Position numbers and translations under genes: made by a program
Source of the DNA: DATBGO01 sp963695645
GTDB taxonomy: Bacteria; Actinomycetota; Actinomycetes; Streptosporangiales; Streptosporangiaceae
Length of the DNA stretch: 64,000 nucleotides
NCBI GenBank assembly: GCA_963695645.1
Contig: CAVOHC010000012.1
Location: forward strand, 868,001 to 932,000
Direction of reading: 5' to 3'
Notes under the pieces: model-generated
The model's input: the letters and a program-made list of their open reading frames with translations, nothing else
The model's database searches: none
What the model was told of the DNA's origin: nothing
Shown: piece by piece, positions 18,381 to 26,189 of the stretch
How positions within the stretch are numbered: the stretch's first letter is position 1
How the letters are laid out: each line of letters opens with the position of its first letter

Positions 18381-18688
18381 TCACCCCCGCCGACGGGGAG
18401 CATTTACCATGTAATGCCGTTACCTGATTGTGCAGTCAGGGCCGCTTGAATTCCATCGGACGATGCTGAGAGAACGCTGAGTGACGGATGTGCCAGGTGG
18501 CGTCTTCGTCCGCTGGAAGTTGCCAGGTTACCCGCCGTGGTGCCGTAGGGCCCAGATTCCGCTGCCGGCGACCGGATTCCTGCGGCCATTGAACTGACGT
18601 ATCCCGCGTCGGCTCCGCCGCTGCCCGGCGTCCAGCGGAGAGTGAGACAATCGCCGTGCGGAAGGACGAGCCCGGAGGCGACGAAGCG
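18381..18688. other. Intergenic region without a recognised gene
   Basis: 308 bases between the divergent protease and quinone-oxidoreductase genes. An AT-richer spot at 18403-18432 may hold the protease promoter. I see no RNA gene, repeat or conserved ORF. Confidence 0.5.
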
Positions 18689-19666
18689 ATGAGAGCTGCG
18701 CTGTATGACCGGTACGGCCCGGCCCGCGAGGTGCTGCGGGCCGAGGACATGGAGCGGCCAGAGCCGGGGCCCGGGGAGGTCCGGATCAAGGTCGAGGCGT
18801 CCGGGATCAACCCGACAGACTGGAAGTCAAGGAGCGGGGCCACCCCCCGGCCCATCGACGGCTTCCAGATCCCGCACCATGACGGCGCCGGGGTGATCGA
18901 CGCGGTCGGCGAGGGTGTCGACGCTCGGCGTATCGGCCAGCGGGTATGGATCTGGCTCGCTGCGGGCGGCCGCCGCTGGGGGACCGCTGCCGAATGGACC
19001 GTCGTACCCGAGCAGCAGGCAGCCCCGCTGCCCGATGGCAGCTCGCCCGAGCTCGGCGCCAGCCTGGGCGTTCCGGCGCTCACCGCGCACCGCTGCCTGT
19101 TCGCCGACGGTCCGGTCGAAGGCAAGACGATCCTCATCGCGGGCGGCGCGGGGGCGGTCGGGCATTTCGCCATCGAGCTGGCCGTACGCGCAGGCGCCCG
19201 CGTCGTGACCACCGTCAGCGGGCCGGAGAAGGCCAAGCTCGCCGCCGCGGCTGGCGCACACCTGGTGGTGAACTACCGCGACGCTGACGCCGCCGGCCAG
19301 ATCCGCGGCTTCGCTGGCGAAGGCGGCGTCGACCGGGTGGTCGAGCTGGCACTCGGCGCGAACCTGCAGCTCGACCTGGACGTGATCGCGCCACATGGGC
19401 AGATCGTCACTTATGCGGCTGAGCCCAGGGATCCTGTCCTCCCGGTCCGGGCCTGCATGACCGCTAACGTGACGCTCAGGTTCGTGCTGCTCTACGGGGT
19501 CCCTCCGGCCGCCCTTGAGCAGGCGGCGCAGGACATCACGGCCGCACTGGCCGACGGCGCGCTGAGCGAGCTGCCGGTCACCAGGTTCGGTCTGGAGGAC
19601 ATCGTCGCGGCGCAGGACGCCGTCGAAGCCGGCGCCGTCGGCAAGGTGCTCGTGATTCCTCGCTGA
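18689..19666 (+). CDS. Zinc-free medium-chain dehydrogenase, NADPH:quinone oxidoreductase type
   Basis: 325 residues. The N-terminal GroES-like domain contains VKVEASGINPTDWKSRSG, and the Rossmann domain contains ILIAGGAGAVGHFAIELA near residue 147. The zinc-binding Cys/His set is missing, as in the QOR subgroup. ATG 18689 follows GGAGG with eight bases spacing, and the family core MRAALYDRYGPA begins there. It reduces quinones or enones; the exact substrate is unknown. Confidence 0.9.
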   Translation: MRAALYDRYGPAREVLRAEDMERPEPGPGEVRIKVEASGINPTDWKSRSGATPRPIDGFQIPHHDGAGVIDAVGEGVDARRIGQRVWIWLAAGGRRWGTAAEWTVVPEQQAAPLPDGSSPELGASLGVPALTAHRCLFADGPVEGKTILIAGGAGAVGHFAIELAVRAGARVVTTVSGPEKAKLAAAAGAHLVVNYRDADAAGQIRGFAGEGGVDRVVELALGANLQLDLDVIAPHGQIVTYAAEPRDPVLPVRACMTANVTLRFVLLYGVPPAALEQAAQDITAALADGALSELPVTRFGLEDIVAAQDAVEAGAVGKVLVIPR

Positions 19667-19696
19667 CCATGGTGACCTGCCAGCCAGGCGCGGAAC

Positions 19697-19987
19697 TCAG
19701 CCCGCATGCAGGTCGCTGTGGTGCTTACGCAGGTAGTCGAGGTAGAGCGGGCGCAGCGAGTCGGCGATATCGCCCTCGCCGGATTCGAACGCGTCGGAGA
19801 TCAGCGCGGACACCTTGATCGCATCCCAGCCGGCTGCATCGGGGTGACCTGCGGCCGCCTCGCCTGCAGGGATTTCGCGCAGCAGCTCCCACAGGAAGGG
19901 CACGTCCAGGTGGCGCAGCGCCCGGTGCACCGCGAGATCGTGCAGCTGCTGCGAGGAGAGCGCGTCAAGATTGTCCGGGTCGGTCAT
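19697..19987 (-). CDS. Conserved hypothetical protein
   Basis: 96 residues, acidic and helical, starting MTDPDNLDALSSQQLHDLAV. I do not recognise a named domain. Codon use is normal for the window and the ATG has a purine-rich leader (GGTAGGGTGCTTCCC). The frame opens further to 20059, but that part is Arg/Pro-rich and not protein-like. It converges with the quinone-oxidoreductase gene. Confidence 0.65.
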   Translation of the reverse strand: MTDPDNLDALSSQQLHDLAVHRALRHLDVPFLWELLREIPAGEAAAGHPDAAGWDAIKVSALISDAFESGEGDIADSLRPLYLDYLRKHHSDLHAG

Positions 19988-20074
19988 GGGAAGCACCCTA
20001 CCGGGACCGGCGGGTTGGTTGTTCCGCGCAGGCCGGCGCGGCGGGCGGGCGTCCGGCATGGTGAGGTGTAAGAC

Positions 20075-20713
20075 ATGAAGATCGCAGTATTCGGCGCCGG
20101 GGGTGCCATCGGGCAGGCGATCACCGGGGAGCTACTGGCACGCGGGCATACCGTCATCGCCGTCACGCGAACCAGCGCGCCGATCGCCGGCCTTGTCGTC
20201 CAGGTCGCCACCGGCGACGCTGCTGACCCGGCGTCGGTCGCCAAGCTCGCGGCCGGCCAGGACGCGATCGTGTCCGCTACCGGACCGCGCCGTGGCACCG
20301 AGAATGCCGAGGACAGCCTGGTCGGCGCCGCCATGGGCCTGATCGACGGGCTGCGCAAGGCGGGCCTGCGCCGCCTGGTCGTGGTCGGCGGGGCAGGCAG
20401 CCTTGAGGTGGCGCCGCGAATCCGGCTGCTTGACACGCCGCAGTTCCCGCCAGCGGCGAGAGCTGAGGCGCTCGCGCACGCCAGAGCGCTCGATGTTTAC
20501 CGCGAAGTCGAGGATCTTGACTGGACCTATGTCAGCCCGGCCGCGGTTATCGGCCCGGGCGAGCGGACCGGCGCGTTTAGGATCGGCGGCGACCAGCTGC
20601 TGGCCGACGCGGCGGGCAACAGCCGGATCAGCATCCCCGACTTCGCAATCGCGGTCGGCGACCTAGTGGAACGCGGCGAGGAGATCCGCCGCCGTATCAC
20701 CGTCGCTTACTGA
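20075..20713 (+). CDS. NAD(P)H-binding epimerase-like protein
   Basis: 212 residues of the atypical SDR/NmrA-like group. The N-terminal dinucleotide motif is MKIAVFGAGGAIGQAITGELL, and DLDWTYVSPAAVIGPGERTG near residue 150 matches the family. No canonical YxxxK is evident, in keeping with NAD(P)-binding family 13 members. Likely a reductase or redox sensor of unknown substrate. Confidence 0.85.
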   Translation: MKIAVFGAGGAIGQAITGELLARGHTVIAVTRTSAPIAGLVVQVATGDAADPASVAKLAAGQDAIVSATGPRRGTENAEDSLVGAAMGLIDGLRKAGLRRLVVVGGAGSLEVAPRIRLLDTPQFPPAARAEALAHARALDVYREVEDLDWTYVSPAAVIGPGERTGAFRIGGDQLLADAAGNSRISIPDFAIAVGDLVERGEEIRRRITVAY

Positions 20714-20726
20714 ACGGGGCCGGCCG

Positions 20727-21641
20727 TTACAGGTCGCGCAGGATCGCGTGGATGATCTTGGCGCTGGCGGCGGCGGGCGCGGCTTCGATGCACAGCCGTT
20801 CCATTACCGCCAGGTAGTGGTCAACGGTCTCCCGCTTGTCCAGGTACAGGGCGCTGGTCAGCTGTTCGAGATACACCACATCCGGCAGATCAGGCTCGGC
20901 GAAGCGCAGGATGCTGAACGGGCCGCCGGCCGCCGCGTGCCCGCCGACCAGGAACGGCATGACCTGGACGGTGACGTTCGATCGCTCGGCCGCCTCCAGG
21001 AGGTGCTTGAGTTGCCCGCGCATGACGCCCGGGCGTCCCACCGGCCTGCGCAGCACCGCCTCGTCGAGCACCGCCCACAAGTGCGGCGGCGCCGCCCTGC
21101 TCAGCAGTTCCTGGCGCGCCATCCGCAGCCGTACCCGCCGCTCGATATCGTCGGCCAGCGGGCTTGGATGACCGAGCAGCGCCACGGCGCGGGCGTAGTC
21201 CTCCGTCTGCAGCAGGCCAGGGACGAACTGGATCTCATAGGCGCGGATGCCGATGGCCGCCTCTTCAAGACCGACATATGCCTCGAACCAAGTTGGCAGG
21301 ATGTCGGAATAGTCGTGCCACCAGCCCTGGTCGCTTGCGGTGCTGGCCAGTTCCCGCATGGCGTTGCGCTGCTGATCATCGGCGACACCATAGAACGTGA
21401 GCAAGTCGGTGATGTCCCGGTCCTTGAAGCCGACCCTGCCGGTCTCCAGCCTGCTCATCTTCGACGCAGATGCGCGGATCACCTTCCCTGCGTCTTCAAG
21501 GGTGATCCGCTGGGCCTCCCGTAGCCGACGGAGCTGCGCGCCCAGCAGGATGCGCAGCACGGTCGGGCCGCCGCTGGCCGGAGCGGCGATCATGCTCCTA
21601 ACGCGGGAACTGCCGGCCGCAGCGGGCTGGACTATGGTCAT
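20727..21641 (-). CDS. XRE-family regulator with DUF5753 domain, copy 3
   Basis: HTH at about residues 30-85 (LGAQLRRLREAQRITLEDAGKVI) and DUF5753 beyond it (GWWHDYSDILPTWFEAYVGLE, FVPGLLQTEDYARAV, DVVYLEQLTSALYLDK). I placed the start at ATG 21641, which has GGGGGAGGG seven bases before it. Its DUF397 partner is encoded upstream rather than downstream, unlike copies 1 and 2, with a 172-base gap carrying its own promoter region. Confidence 0.92.
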   Translation of the reverse strand: MTIVQPAAAGSSRVRSMIAAPASGGPTVLRILLGAQLRRLREAQRITLEDAGKVIRASASKMSRLETGRVGFKDRDITDLLTFYGVADDQQRNAMRELASTASDQGWWHDYSDILPTWFEAYVGLEEAAIGIRAYEIQFVPGLLQTEDYARAVALLGHPSPLADDIERRVRLRMARQELLSRAAPPHLWAVLDEAVLRRPVGRPGVMRGQLKHLLEAAERSNVTVQVMPFLVGGHAAAGGPFSILRFAEPDLPDVVYLEQLTSALYLDKRETVDHYLAVMERLCIEAAPAAASAKIIHAILRDL

Positions 21642-21684
21642 GCGCCCTCCCCCGAGTACCAGATCATGGCAGTATCCCACGAGT

Positions 21685-21698
21685 GCCCGATTTCGGGC
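21685..21698. promoter_or_regulatory. Inverted repeat upstream of XRE copy 3
   Basis: GCCCGA-TT-TCGGGC, six-base arms with a two-base centre, 44 bases before the XRE start and between it and its DUF397 gene. Candidate operator. Confidence 0.35.
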
Positions 21699-21813
21699 CA
21701 ATAAGAGCCGGAGCGAGTCGTGGCGCGAGCTGCCATCCGCGCACGGCCTGCGCGGAGGGTGCCTGGCAGGCCGTGAACGGACTGGCAGCTCGCGCGGTAT
21801 CGCACTTCAGCGG

Positions 21814-22050
21814 CTAGGCGAGCATGCCGTCGAACTCACCGGCCTTCGCTCCGCGCACGAACGCGTCGATTTCGGCGCGTTCGTACACCAGCGCGGGACC
21901 GGACGGATGACGGGAGTTGCGGACCGCAATTCTCCCGTCTGCCAGCTTGGCCAGCTCCACACAGTTACCGGTGGGGTTGCTGTAGGTGGCCTTCTGCCAG
22001 GCTGCGCCGGACAGCAATGTTGCCTCGATGCCGTTGTAAGCGAGAATCAC
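21814..22050 (-). CDS. DUF397 small protein paired with XRE copy 3
   Basis: 78 residues. AAWQKATYSNPTGNCVELAK, then DGRIAVRNSRHPSGPALVY and AEIDAFVRGAKAGEFD give the DUF397 pattern. AAAGGGACG precedes ATG 22050. It lies upstream of its XRE gene, so the order is reversed relative to the other two pairs. Confidence 0.9.
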   Translation of the reverse strand: MILAYNGIEATLLSGAAWQKATYSNPTGNCVELAKLADGRIAVRNSRHPSGPALVYERAEIDAFVRGAKAGEFDGMLA

Positions 22051-22113
22051 GTTACGTCCCTTTCACCCGCCCCTTGCTAGTTGACGTCCGGGCCGCGGTT
22101 TCCATCCAGCCGC

Positions 22114-22143
22114 GCAGGCAGCAGGCTTACGTTGGCTGCCTGC
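22114..22143 (-). terminator. Hairpin downstream of aspS
   Basis: GCAGGCAGC and GCTGCCTGC form a perfect nine-base stem around a 12-base loop, 130 bases past the aspS stop in its direction of transcription. There is no U-tract, usual for high-GC actinobacteria. Confidence 0.4.
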
Positions 22144-22274
22144 CCCCAGCGCAAATGCATAGGAACTTGCACCTGCCCGCATTATGGCTGGAAGAGTAGC
22201 GGATGTCAGGACTCGCTGTCTGCGTGATTTCTATCAGCCGCTGCACGGCGGGGGGGCGGGCTTGCAGCTGGGCC

Positions 22275-23591
22275 TCACGGGCTGAGCCGGTGCAGGTCAC
22301 GGGGGAACAGGGTGACTTGCCGGACATTGGCCGCTCCGGTCAGCCGTGCGGTCCAGCGTTCCAGCCCGATGGCGAAACCGCCATGCGGCGGCATCCCGTG
22401 CTCGAAAACCTGCAGATACGAGGAATACGGCCGCGGATCTTCGCCGCGTTCCGCCAGCGCGGCCAGATAGTCGGCGTGCCTGTGCAGCCGCTGCCCGCCA
22501 GTGACCAGCTCGAGCCCGCGGAACAGCAGGTCGAAGCCGTTGGAGGCGCCCGTGTGCGCCAGGTCGGGATGGGTGTAGAACGGCCGCTTTGCCATCGGGT
22601 AGCCGGTCACGAAGAGGAATTCCGACCCCTGCTCGCGTACCGCCCACTCGCACAGCCACCGCTCGTCGGCAGGTGAGAGGTCCGGCTCGCCCCGCGGATC
22701 ATGGTCCGACTCGCTCGCAATCAGTTCCTGCGCGTCGCGGAACGACAGCTGCGGAATCTTCCCTGGAACCGCCGGGAGCGCAAGCCCGAGAAGATCCACT
22801 GCTGAACGGGCCCGTGCGCTGACTGCCGCCAGCATGCCGGCGATCGCGTCGCGAAGGACCGACATGACGTCCTGGTGGTCGCTGATGAATCCAAGCTCGG
22901 CGTCGAGACTGGTGTACTGCGCCAGGTGCCTGGCGGTGTCGTGCGGCTCGGCACGGAACACCGGGCCCACCTCGTAGACCCGCTCGAACACCCCCACCAG
23001 GGCCTGCTTGTAGAACTGCGGCGACTGCGCCAGATAGGCGGGCTGGCCGAAATAGTCGATGCCGAAGGTGGTCGCGCCGGACTCGGTCGCGGAGCCGACG
23101 ATTTTCGGCGTGTGCACCTCGGTGAATCCCATGTCGTCTAGCGCGCGGCGGAATCCGGCCACGCTGGCCGCGGAAATCTCGAAACCGGCCCGCAGCCGAG
23201 GGTGCCGGAGCGTCGTCGGAGCGTGGTCGAGGATCGCGGGCAGGCTGGCGGTGATGGCGGGCCGGTAGAGGTCGAACGGCGGCGGCGCGGCTGGCTCGGA
23301 CAGCGCGGTGATCACCGGATCGGTTAGCTCGGCACCGCCGGGCGCTTGGGAGCTGGCGGTGGCGAGGCCCTCGACCGTGATCACAGTCTCTTCGGGCAGC
23401 GCCGTCGCCGCCTCGGGCAGCGCCGTGGCCGTCGCGGGATCACGCAGGACGACCTGGGCCAGGCCGGACCGGTCCCTGATGACCAGGAAGGTCACCGACT
23501 TGAGTTCTCGCCGCCGATGCAGCCACCCGGCGATCATCACCCGCTCGCCGACGTGCGATGGCACGTCGGCGGCGAGAATCCGCGAGTTCAT
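22275..23591 (-). CDS. aspS: Aspartyl-tRNA synthetase, archaeal/short type
   Basis: Class II synthetase of 438 residues, without the GAD insertion of the long bacterial AspRS. The N-terminal OB fold (VMIAGWLHRRRELKSVTFLV) binds the anticodon. Motif 2 is VYEVGPVFRAEPHDTARHL and motif 3 is GFAIGLERWTARL, ending FPRDLHRLSP as in archaeal enzymes. ATG 23591 is preceded by GGAGG. Members of this type are often non-discriminating and can charge tRNA-Asn too; sequence alone does not settle that here. The preceding leader looks like an Asp T-box, so expression likely responds to tRNA-Asp charging. Confidence 0.94.
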   Translation of the reverse strand: MNSRILAADVPSHVGERVMIAGWLHRRRELKSVTFLVIRDRSGLAQVVLRDPATATALPEAATALPEETVITVEGLATASSQAPGGAELTDPVITALSEPAAPPPFDLYRPAITASLPAILDHAPTTLRHPRLRAGFEISAASVAGFRRALDDMGFTEVHTPKIVGSATESGATTFGIDYFGQPAYLAQSPQFYKQALVGVFERVYEVGPVFRAEPHDTARHLAQYTSLDAELGFISDHQDVMSVLRDAIAGMLAAVSARARSAVDLLGLALPAVPGKIPQLSFRDAQELIASESDHDPRGEPDLSPADERWLCEWAVREQGSEFLFVTGYPMAKRPFYTHPDLAHTGASNGFDLLFRGLELVTGGQRLHRHADYLAALAERGEDPRPYSSYLQVFEHGMPPHGGFAIGLERWTARLTGAANVRQVTLFPRDLHRLSP

Positions 23592-23593
23592 CA

Positions 23594-23875
23594 CGCTCCT
23601 CCATCGGATCGTCTGACCCCTTTGGAGCGCGGGCGAGAAGGGAACTCGCGGTGCCACCGCACTTCACCGCCATCGCCGTGCTGGCCGGCGGCCTCGTTCG
23701 GCCCGGTCACGGGGGCAAGCCGACGGGGCATTGGGGCGCCGCTGGCTGCAACGGCCGTTCCTCCCCGCACTCGGGAGGGTCTTCGCTGTCGGGTCCGCAA
23801 GGCCGCCTTCTCAGCTTCCGGCGGCTCTCTGCTGCATGCGATCCCGCGCTACTCGTCTCCGTCAGCGCGTTCCGT
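23594..23875 (-). ncRNA. T-box leader of aspS, Asp specifier, probably translational
   Basis: Read on the minus strand, the leader has an ACGAGTAGCG K-turn-like element, an AGAGAG followed by a GCCGCC/GGCGGC distal hairpin (23802-23825) whose loop ends TGAGAA, and lower stem pairing CGGG..CGCA with TGCG..CCCG. GAAGACC follows, with GAC (Asp codon, 23779-23781) in the specifier position. The T-box core TGGCACCGCG is at 23647-23656; its UGGC would pair with GCCA, matching the G73 discriminator of tRNA-Asp. CGCTCC (23624-23629) can pair with GGAGCG (23594-23599) beside the GGAGG ribosome site, so control is likely by ribosome-site sequestration. The motif set is strong; the exact 5' end is unknown. 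Confidence 0.82.
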
Positions 23876-23890
23876 CAACGATAGCCGGTG

Positions 23891-24388
23891 TCAGAGCGGG
23901 CAGCCGCCGCCCTGGTAATCCTGGCGGCGTCCGGCTGCAATGATCGACGCGCTGATCTTGTGCAGCTGCTCGATCTGCTCGGCGCTGAGCGCGTCGATCA
24001 GGGACCGGCGGACCTGCCCGACGTGTCCTGGGGCGGCTGCCGCCAGGGCTGCCAGGCCTGCATCGGTGAGCGCGGCAATCTGCCCGCGGCGGTCGGTCGG
24101 GCAGTTTGTCCGCTCGACCCAGCCGCGGTCCTCCAGCCGTGCGACGGCATGGGACAGGCGGCTCTTGCTCGATGTCGAAGCCTCGGCTAGCTGGCTCATC
24201 CGCAGCGCCCGCCCGGGCGCCTCGGAGAGCCTGACCAGAATCTCGTAGTAGCCGTGCGGGAGCCCGGAGTCGTGCTGCAGCTGGCCGTCGATCGCGCCGA
24301 ACAGCGTTTGGCAGGCGGTCAGGAAGGCCCGCCAGGTCTGTTGCTCGCCCTCGGACAGCCACCTTGGTTCCGGTTCCGGAGTGTTCAT
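23891..24388 (-). CDS. MarR-family transcriptional regulator
   Basis: 165 residues with a winged helix: the wHTH recognition part is RMSQLAEASTSSKSRLSHAVARL and the wing is DRRGQIAALTDAGLAAL. It is divergent from the YceI-like gene with a 97-base shared promoter region, so it probably represses that gene and itself. Ligand unknown. Confidence 0.92.
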   Translation of the reverse strand: MNTPEPEPRWLSEGEQQTWRAFLTACQTLFGAIDGQLQHDSGLPHGYYEILVRLSEAPGRALRMSQLAEASTSSKSRLSHAVARLEDRGWVERTNCPTDRRGQIAALTDAGLAALAAAAPGHVGQVRRSLIDALSAEQIEQLHKISASIIAAGRRQDYQGGGCPL

Positions 24389-24485
24389 CTAAGTCAGTAT
24401 ACAGCCAGGTAGTTGAGAGTTTGACAATCGGCAGATCGCCGTGGTACTACTTGAGTGTTCAATCATCAACTTTACAGGAGTGATC
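24389..24485. promoter_or_regulatory. Divergent marR/yceI promoter region
   Basis: For the + strand, TTGACA at 24421-24426 and TACTAC at 24445-24450 are 18 bases apart. For the - strand, TATACT near the start of marR is a good -10. TTGA-GTGT-TCAA at 24451-24462 and a TTGA-GAGT-TTGA direct repeat at 24413-24424 flank or overlap these elements and are the operator candidates. Confidence 0.55.
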
Positions 24486-25049
24486 ATGACCGCTCTCACC
24501 GAAGTGACCAGCATCCCCGGGTACGTCGCGGGGACCTGGACCATCGACCCGGTGCATTCGGAGGTCGGCTTCGCTGTCCGGCACATGATGGTCAGCAAGG
24601 TTCGCGGCAGGTTCACGAGCTTCTCTGGCGAGATCGTGACGGGGGAGACCCCCGCTGACTCCTCAGCGACCGCAGAGATCGACCTGGCCTCCATTGACAC
24701 CGGCGCTGACCAGCGCGACGCGCACCTCAGGTCGGCCGACTTCTTCGAGGTGGAGACCTACCCGAAGATGATTTACCGGTCGACCGGCGTACGCGCCGCA
24801 GGTGACGATTTCATCCTCGACGGCGACCTGACCCTCAAGGGCGTTACCAGGAGCGTGCAGCTGCGCCTCGAGCTGAACGGCTTCGGCCCGGATGCCTACG
24901 GCGGCACGCGGGCCGGGTTTACCGCCACCACCGAGATCAACCGGCGTGACTTCGGCGTCAACTTCAGCGCTGCGCTGCAGAACGGCGGCGCCGTTGTTGC
25001 CGACAAGGTGACGATCCACCTCGAGATCGAGGCGGTCCTCGCGTCCTGA
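24486..25049 (+). CDS. YceI-family lipocalin-like protein
   Basis: 187 residues. The family core is plain: GTWTIDPVHSEVGFAVRHMM, GRFTSFSGEIVTGE, and DLTLKGVTRSVQLRLEL. Such proteins bind long isoprenoid or amphiphilic molecules in a beta-barrel. No signal peptide is visible, so it is likely cytoplasmic. ATG 24486 has ACAGGAG upstream. It is paired with a divergent MarR regulator, an arrangement often seen in actinobacteria. Confidence 0.93.
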   Translation: MTALTEVTSIPGYVAGTWTIDPVHSEVGFAVRHMMVSKVRGRFTSFSGEIVTGETPADSSATAEIDLASIDTGADQRDAHLRSADFFEVETYPKMIYRSTGVRAAGDDFILDGDLTLKGVTRSVQLRLELNGFGPDAYGGTRAGFTATTEINRRDFGVNFSAALQNGGAVVADKVTIHLEIEAVLAS

Positions 25050-25082
25050 GGGCTTAAGGTCTGAGCAGCAGATTTCAGCAAG

Positions 25083-25153
25083 CGCTGGTACCGGATTTGT
25101 TAGCCATGATCGGACATTACGGACGTGATTGGTCACTAAATCCGGTACCAGCG
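25083..25153. repeat. 16-bp perfect inverted repeat around a 39-base centre
   Basis: The left arm CGCTGGTACCGGATTT (25083-25098) and right arm AAATCCGGTACCAGCG (25138-25153) are exact reverse complements. The centre contains the related pair TGATCGGACA and TGATTGGTCA. It lies between the YceI gene stop and a convergent membrane-protein gene. It could be a bidirectional terminator, a recombination site or a small non-autonomous element; no ORF lies inside. Confidence 0.75.
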
Positions 25154-25315
25154 TGTTCTCGGGGCGTCAGCGCTACTTCACGGGCCAGTTGGCCAGTTGG
25201 CCAGCCTCGCGGTCTGGCGACAGGCCGCCTGGTCGGCGGATAGTTGCCGGGTGTCCTTGCCCACCCAGGCGCTGGTCGCGTGTTTGGGCCAGCCGCTCGG
25301 CCCAGGGTGAATCTG

Positions 25316-26188
25316 TCAGAGCATCTGGACGAGCATCAAGCCCATCGTGACGCCCATCGCGATTTCGCAGCACGCGGAGAGGCGGGGCGACATTGGCGGC
25401 TTGCCTGCCTGGCACCGGGGGGAGGCGACGGGCCGGCCTCGGTCTTCGGCTGAGCCCCGGCCGGGACGGCCGCCGATGCCTGGCGGGCCGTCCGCGCGGG
25501 GAGGGCCGTACCCGCCGGGAAGGCCGTACCGGTTGGGAAGGCCGTATCCGTGGGGAAGGCCGTCCCCGTGGGGAAGGCCGTCCCCGTTGGGAAGGCCGTC
25601 CCGGTCGGCGGATCCGGGCCTTGGGGCAGGCAGGCTGCGTCCTGATGGTGCGGGCATCGCAGGCACGGGGATCCAGGCGGCCAGCGCTGCCACGCGTGGC
25701 AGGCCAGTGAGCCTGTCGGTCGTCCAGATGACATAGCCGAGCATTGTCAGCGCCAGCGGAAGCGCGAGCCCGGGGGAGTGCGCGGCATCGGCCGATGGCC
25801 CGCCGACGGCCATCATCCCCGTTCCGGTCCTGGCTGTGCCTGCCGCGAGGAACATATAGAGCATTGCGCCGCAGGCGAGCAGATGCGGCACATGATGTGC
25901 CGGCCTGCGTCTGTCGGCGGGACGGTCGCGGCGGGAACGGACGACCTGCCAGCCGAACCATCCCGTTGCTGTCGCGAACACGATCTCCCAGGCGCCGTGA
26001 CGCATCAGGTTCAGCTGCGGTACCAGCATTCCGGCCATCGCCACCCCCATGACGGCGTGCATCACGTCGACGTCATGCTCGGTCGCCCGCCGCCATCGGC
26101 GCGCTGCCGCCAGACGGCTGGCGCAGTATCCGGCGGTGACGAGCATGAGCGTGGCGAAGATGCCCGCGAGCCAGGAGGGGCCAGCCAT
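25316..26188 (-). CDS. DUF5134-like multi-pass membrane protein
   Basis: About 290 residues from ATG 26188, which sits directly after the stop of the upstream membrane gene. Five or so hydrophobic helices: GIFATLMLVTAGYC at the N-terminus, HAVMGVAMAGMLVPQL with the His/Met/Asp-rich HDVDVMHAVMG stretch typical of DUF5134, a middle pair, and a last one ending MGVTMGLMLVQML. A cytoplasmic or extracellular loop of about 70 residues before the last helix is Gly/Pro/Leu-rich and encoded by an 18-bp repeat. Function unknown. Confidence 0.75.
   Translation of the reverse strand: MAGPSWLAGIFATLMLVTAGYCASRLAAARRWRRATEHDVDVMHAVMGVAMAGMLVPQLNLMRHGAWEIVFATATGWFGWQVVRSRRDRPADRRRPAHHVPHLLACGAMLYMFLAAGTARTGTGMMAVGGPSADAAHSPGLALPLALTMLGYVIWTTDRLTGLPRVAALAAWIPVPAMPAPSGRSLPAPRPGSADRDGLPNGDGLPHGDGLPHGYGLPNRYGLPGGYGPPRADGPPGIGGRPGRGSAEDRGRPVASPRCQAGKPPMSPRLSACCEIAMGVTMGLMLVQML
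25499..25606. repeat. 18-bp imperfect tandem repeat in the DUF5134-like gene
   Basis: About six units of the form GGGAAGGCCGT plus seven variable bases, encoding GLPxGD/GLPHGY-type hexapeptides on the minus strand. Frame-neutral. Confidence 0.85.
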
Positions 26189-26189
26189 C

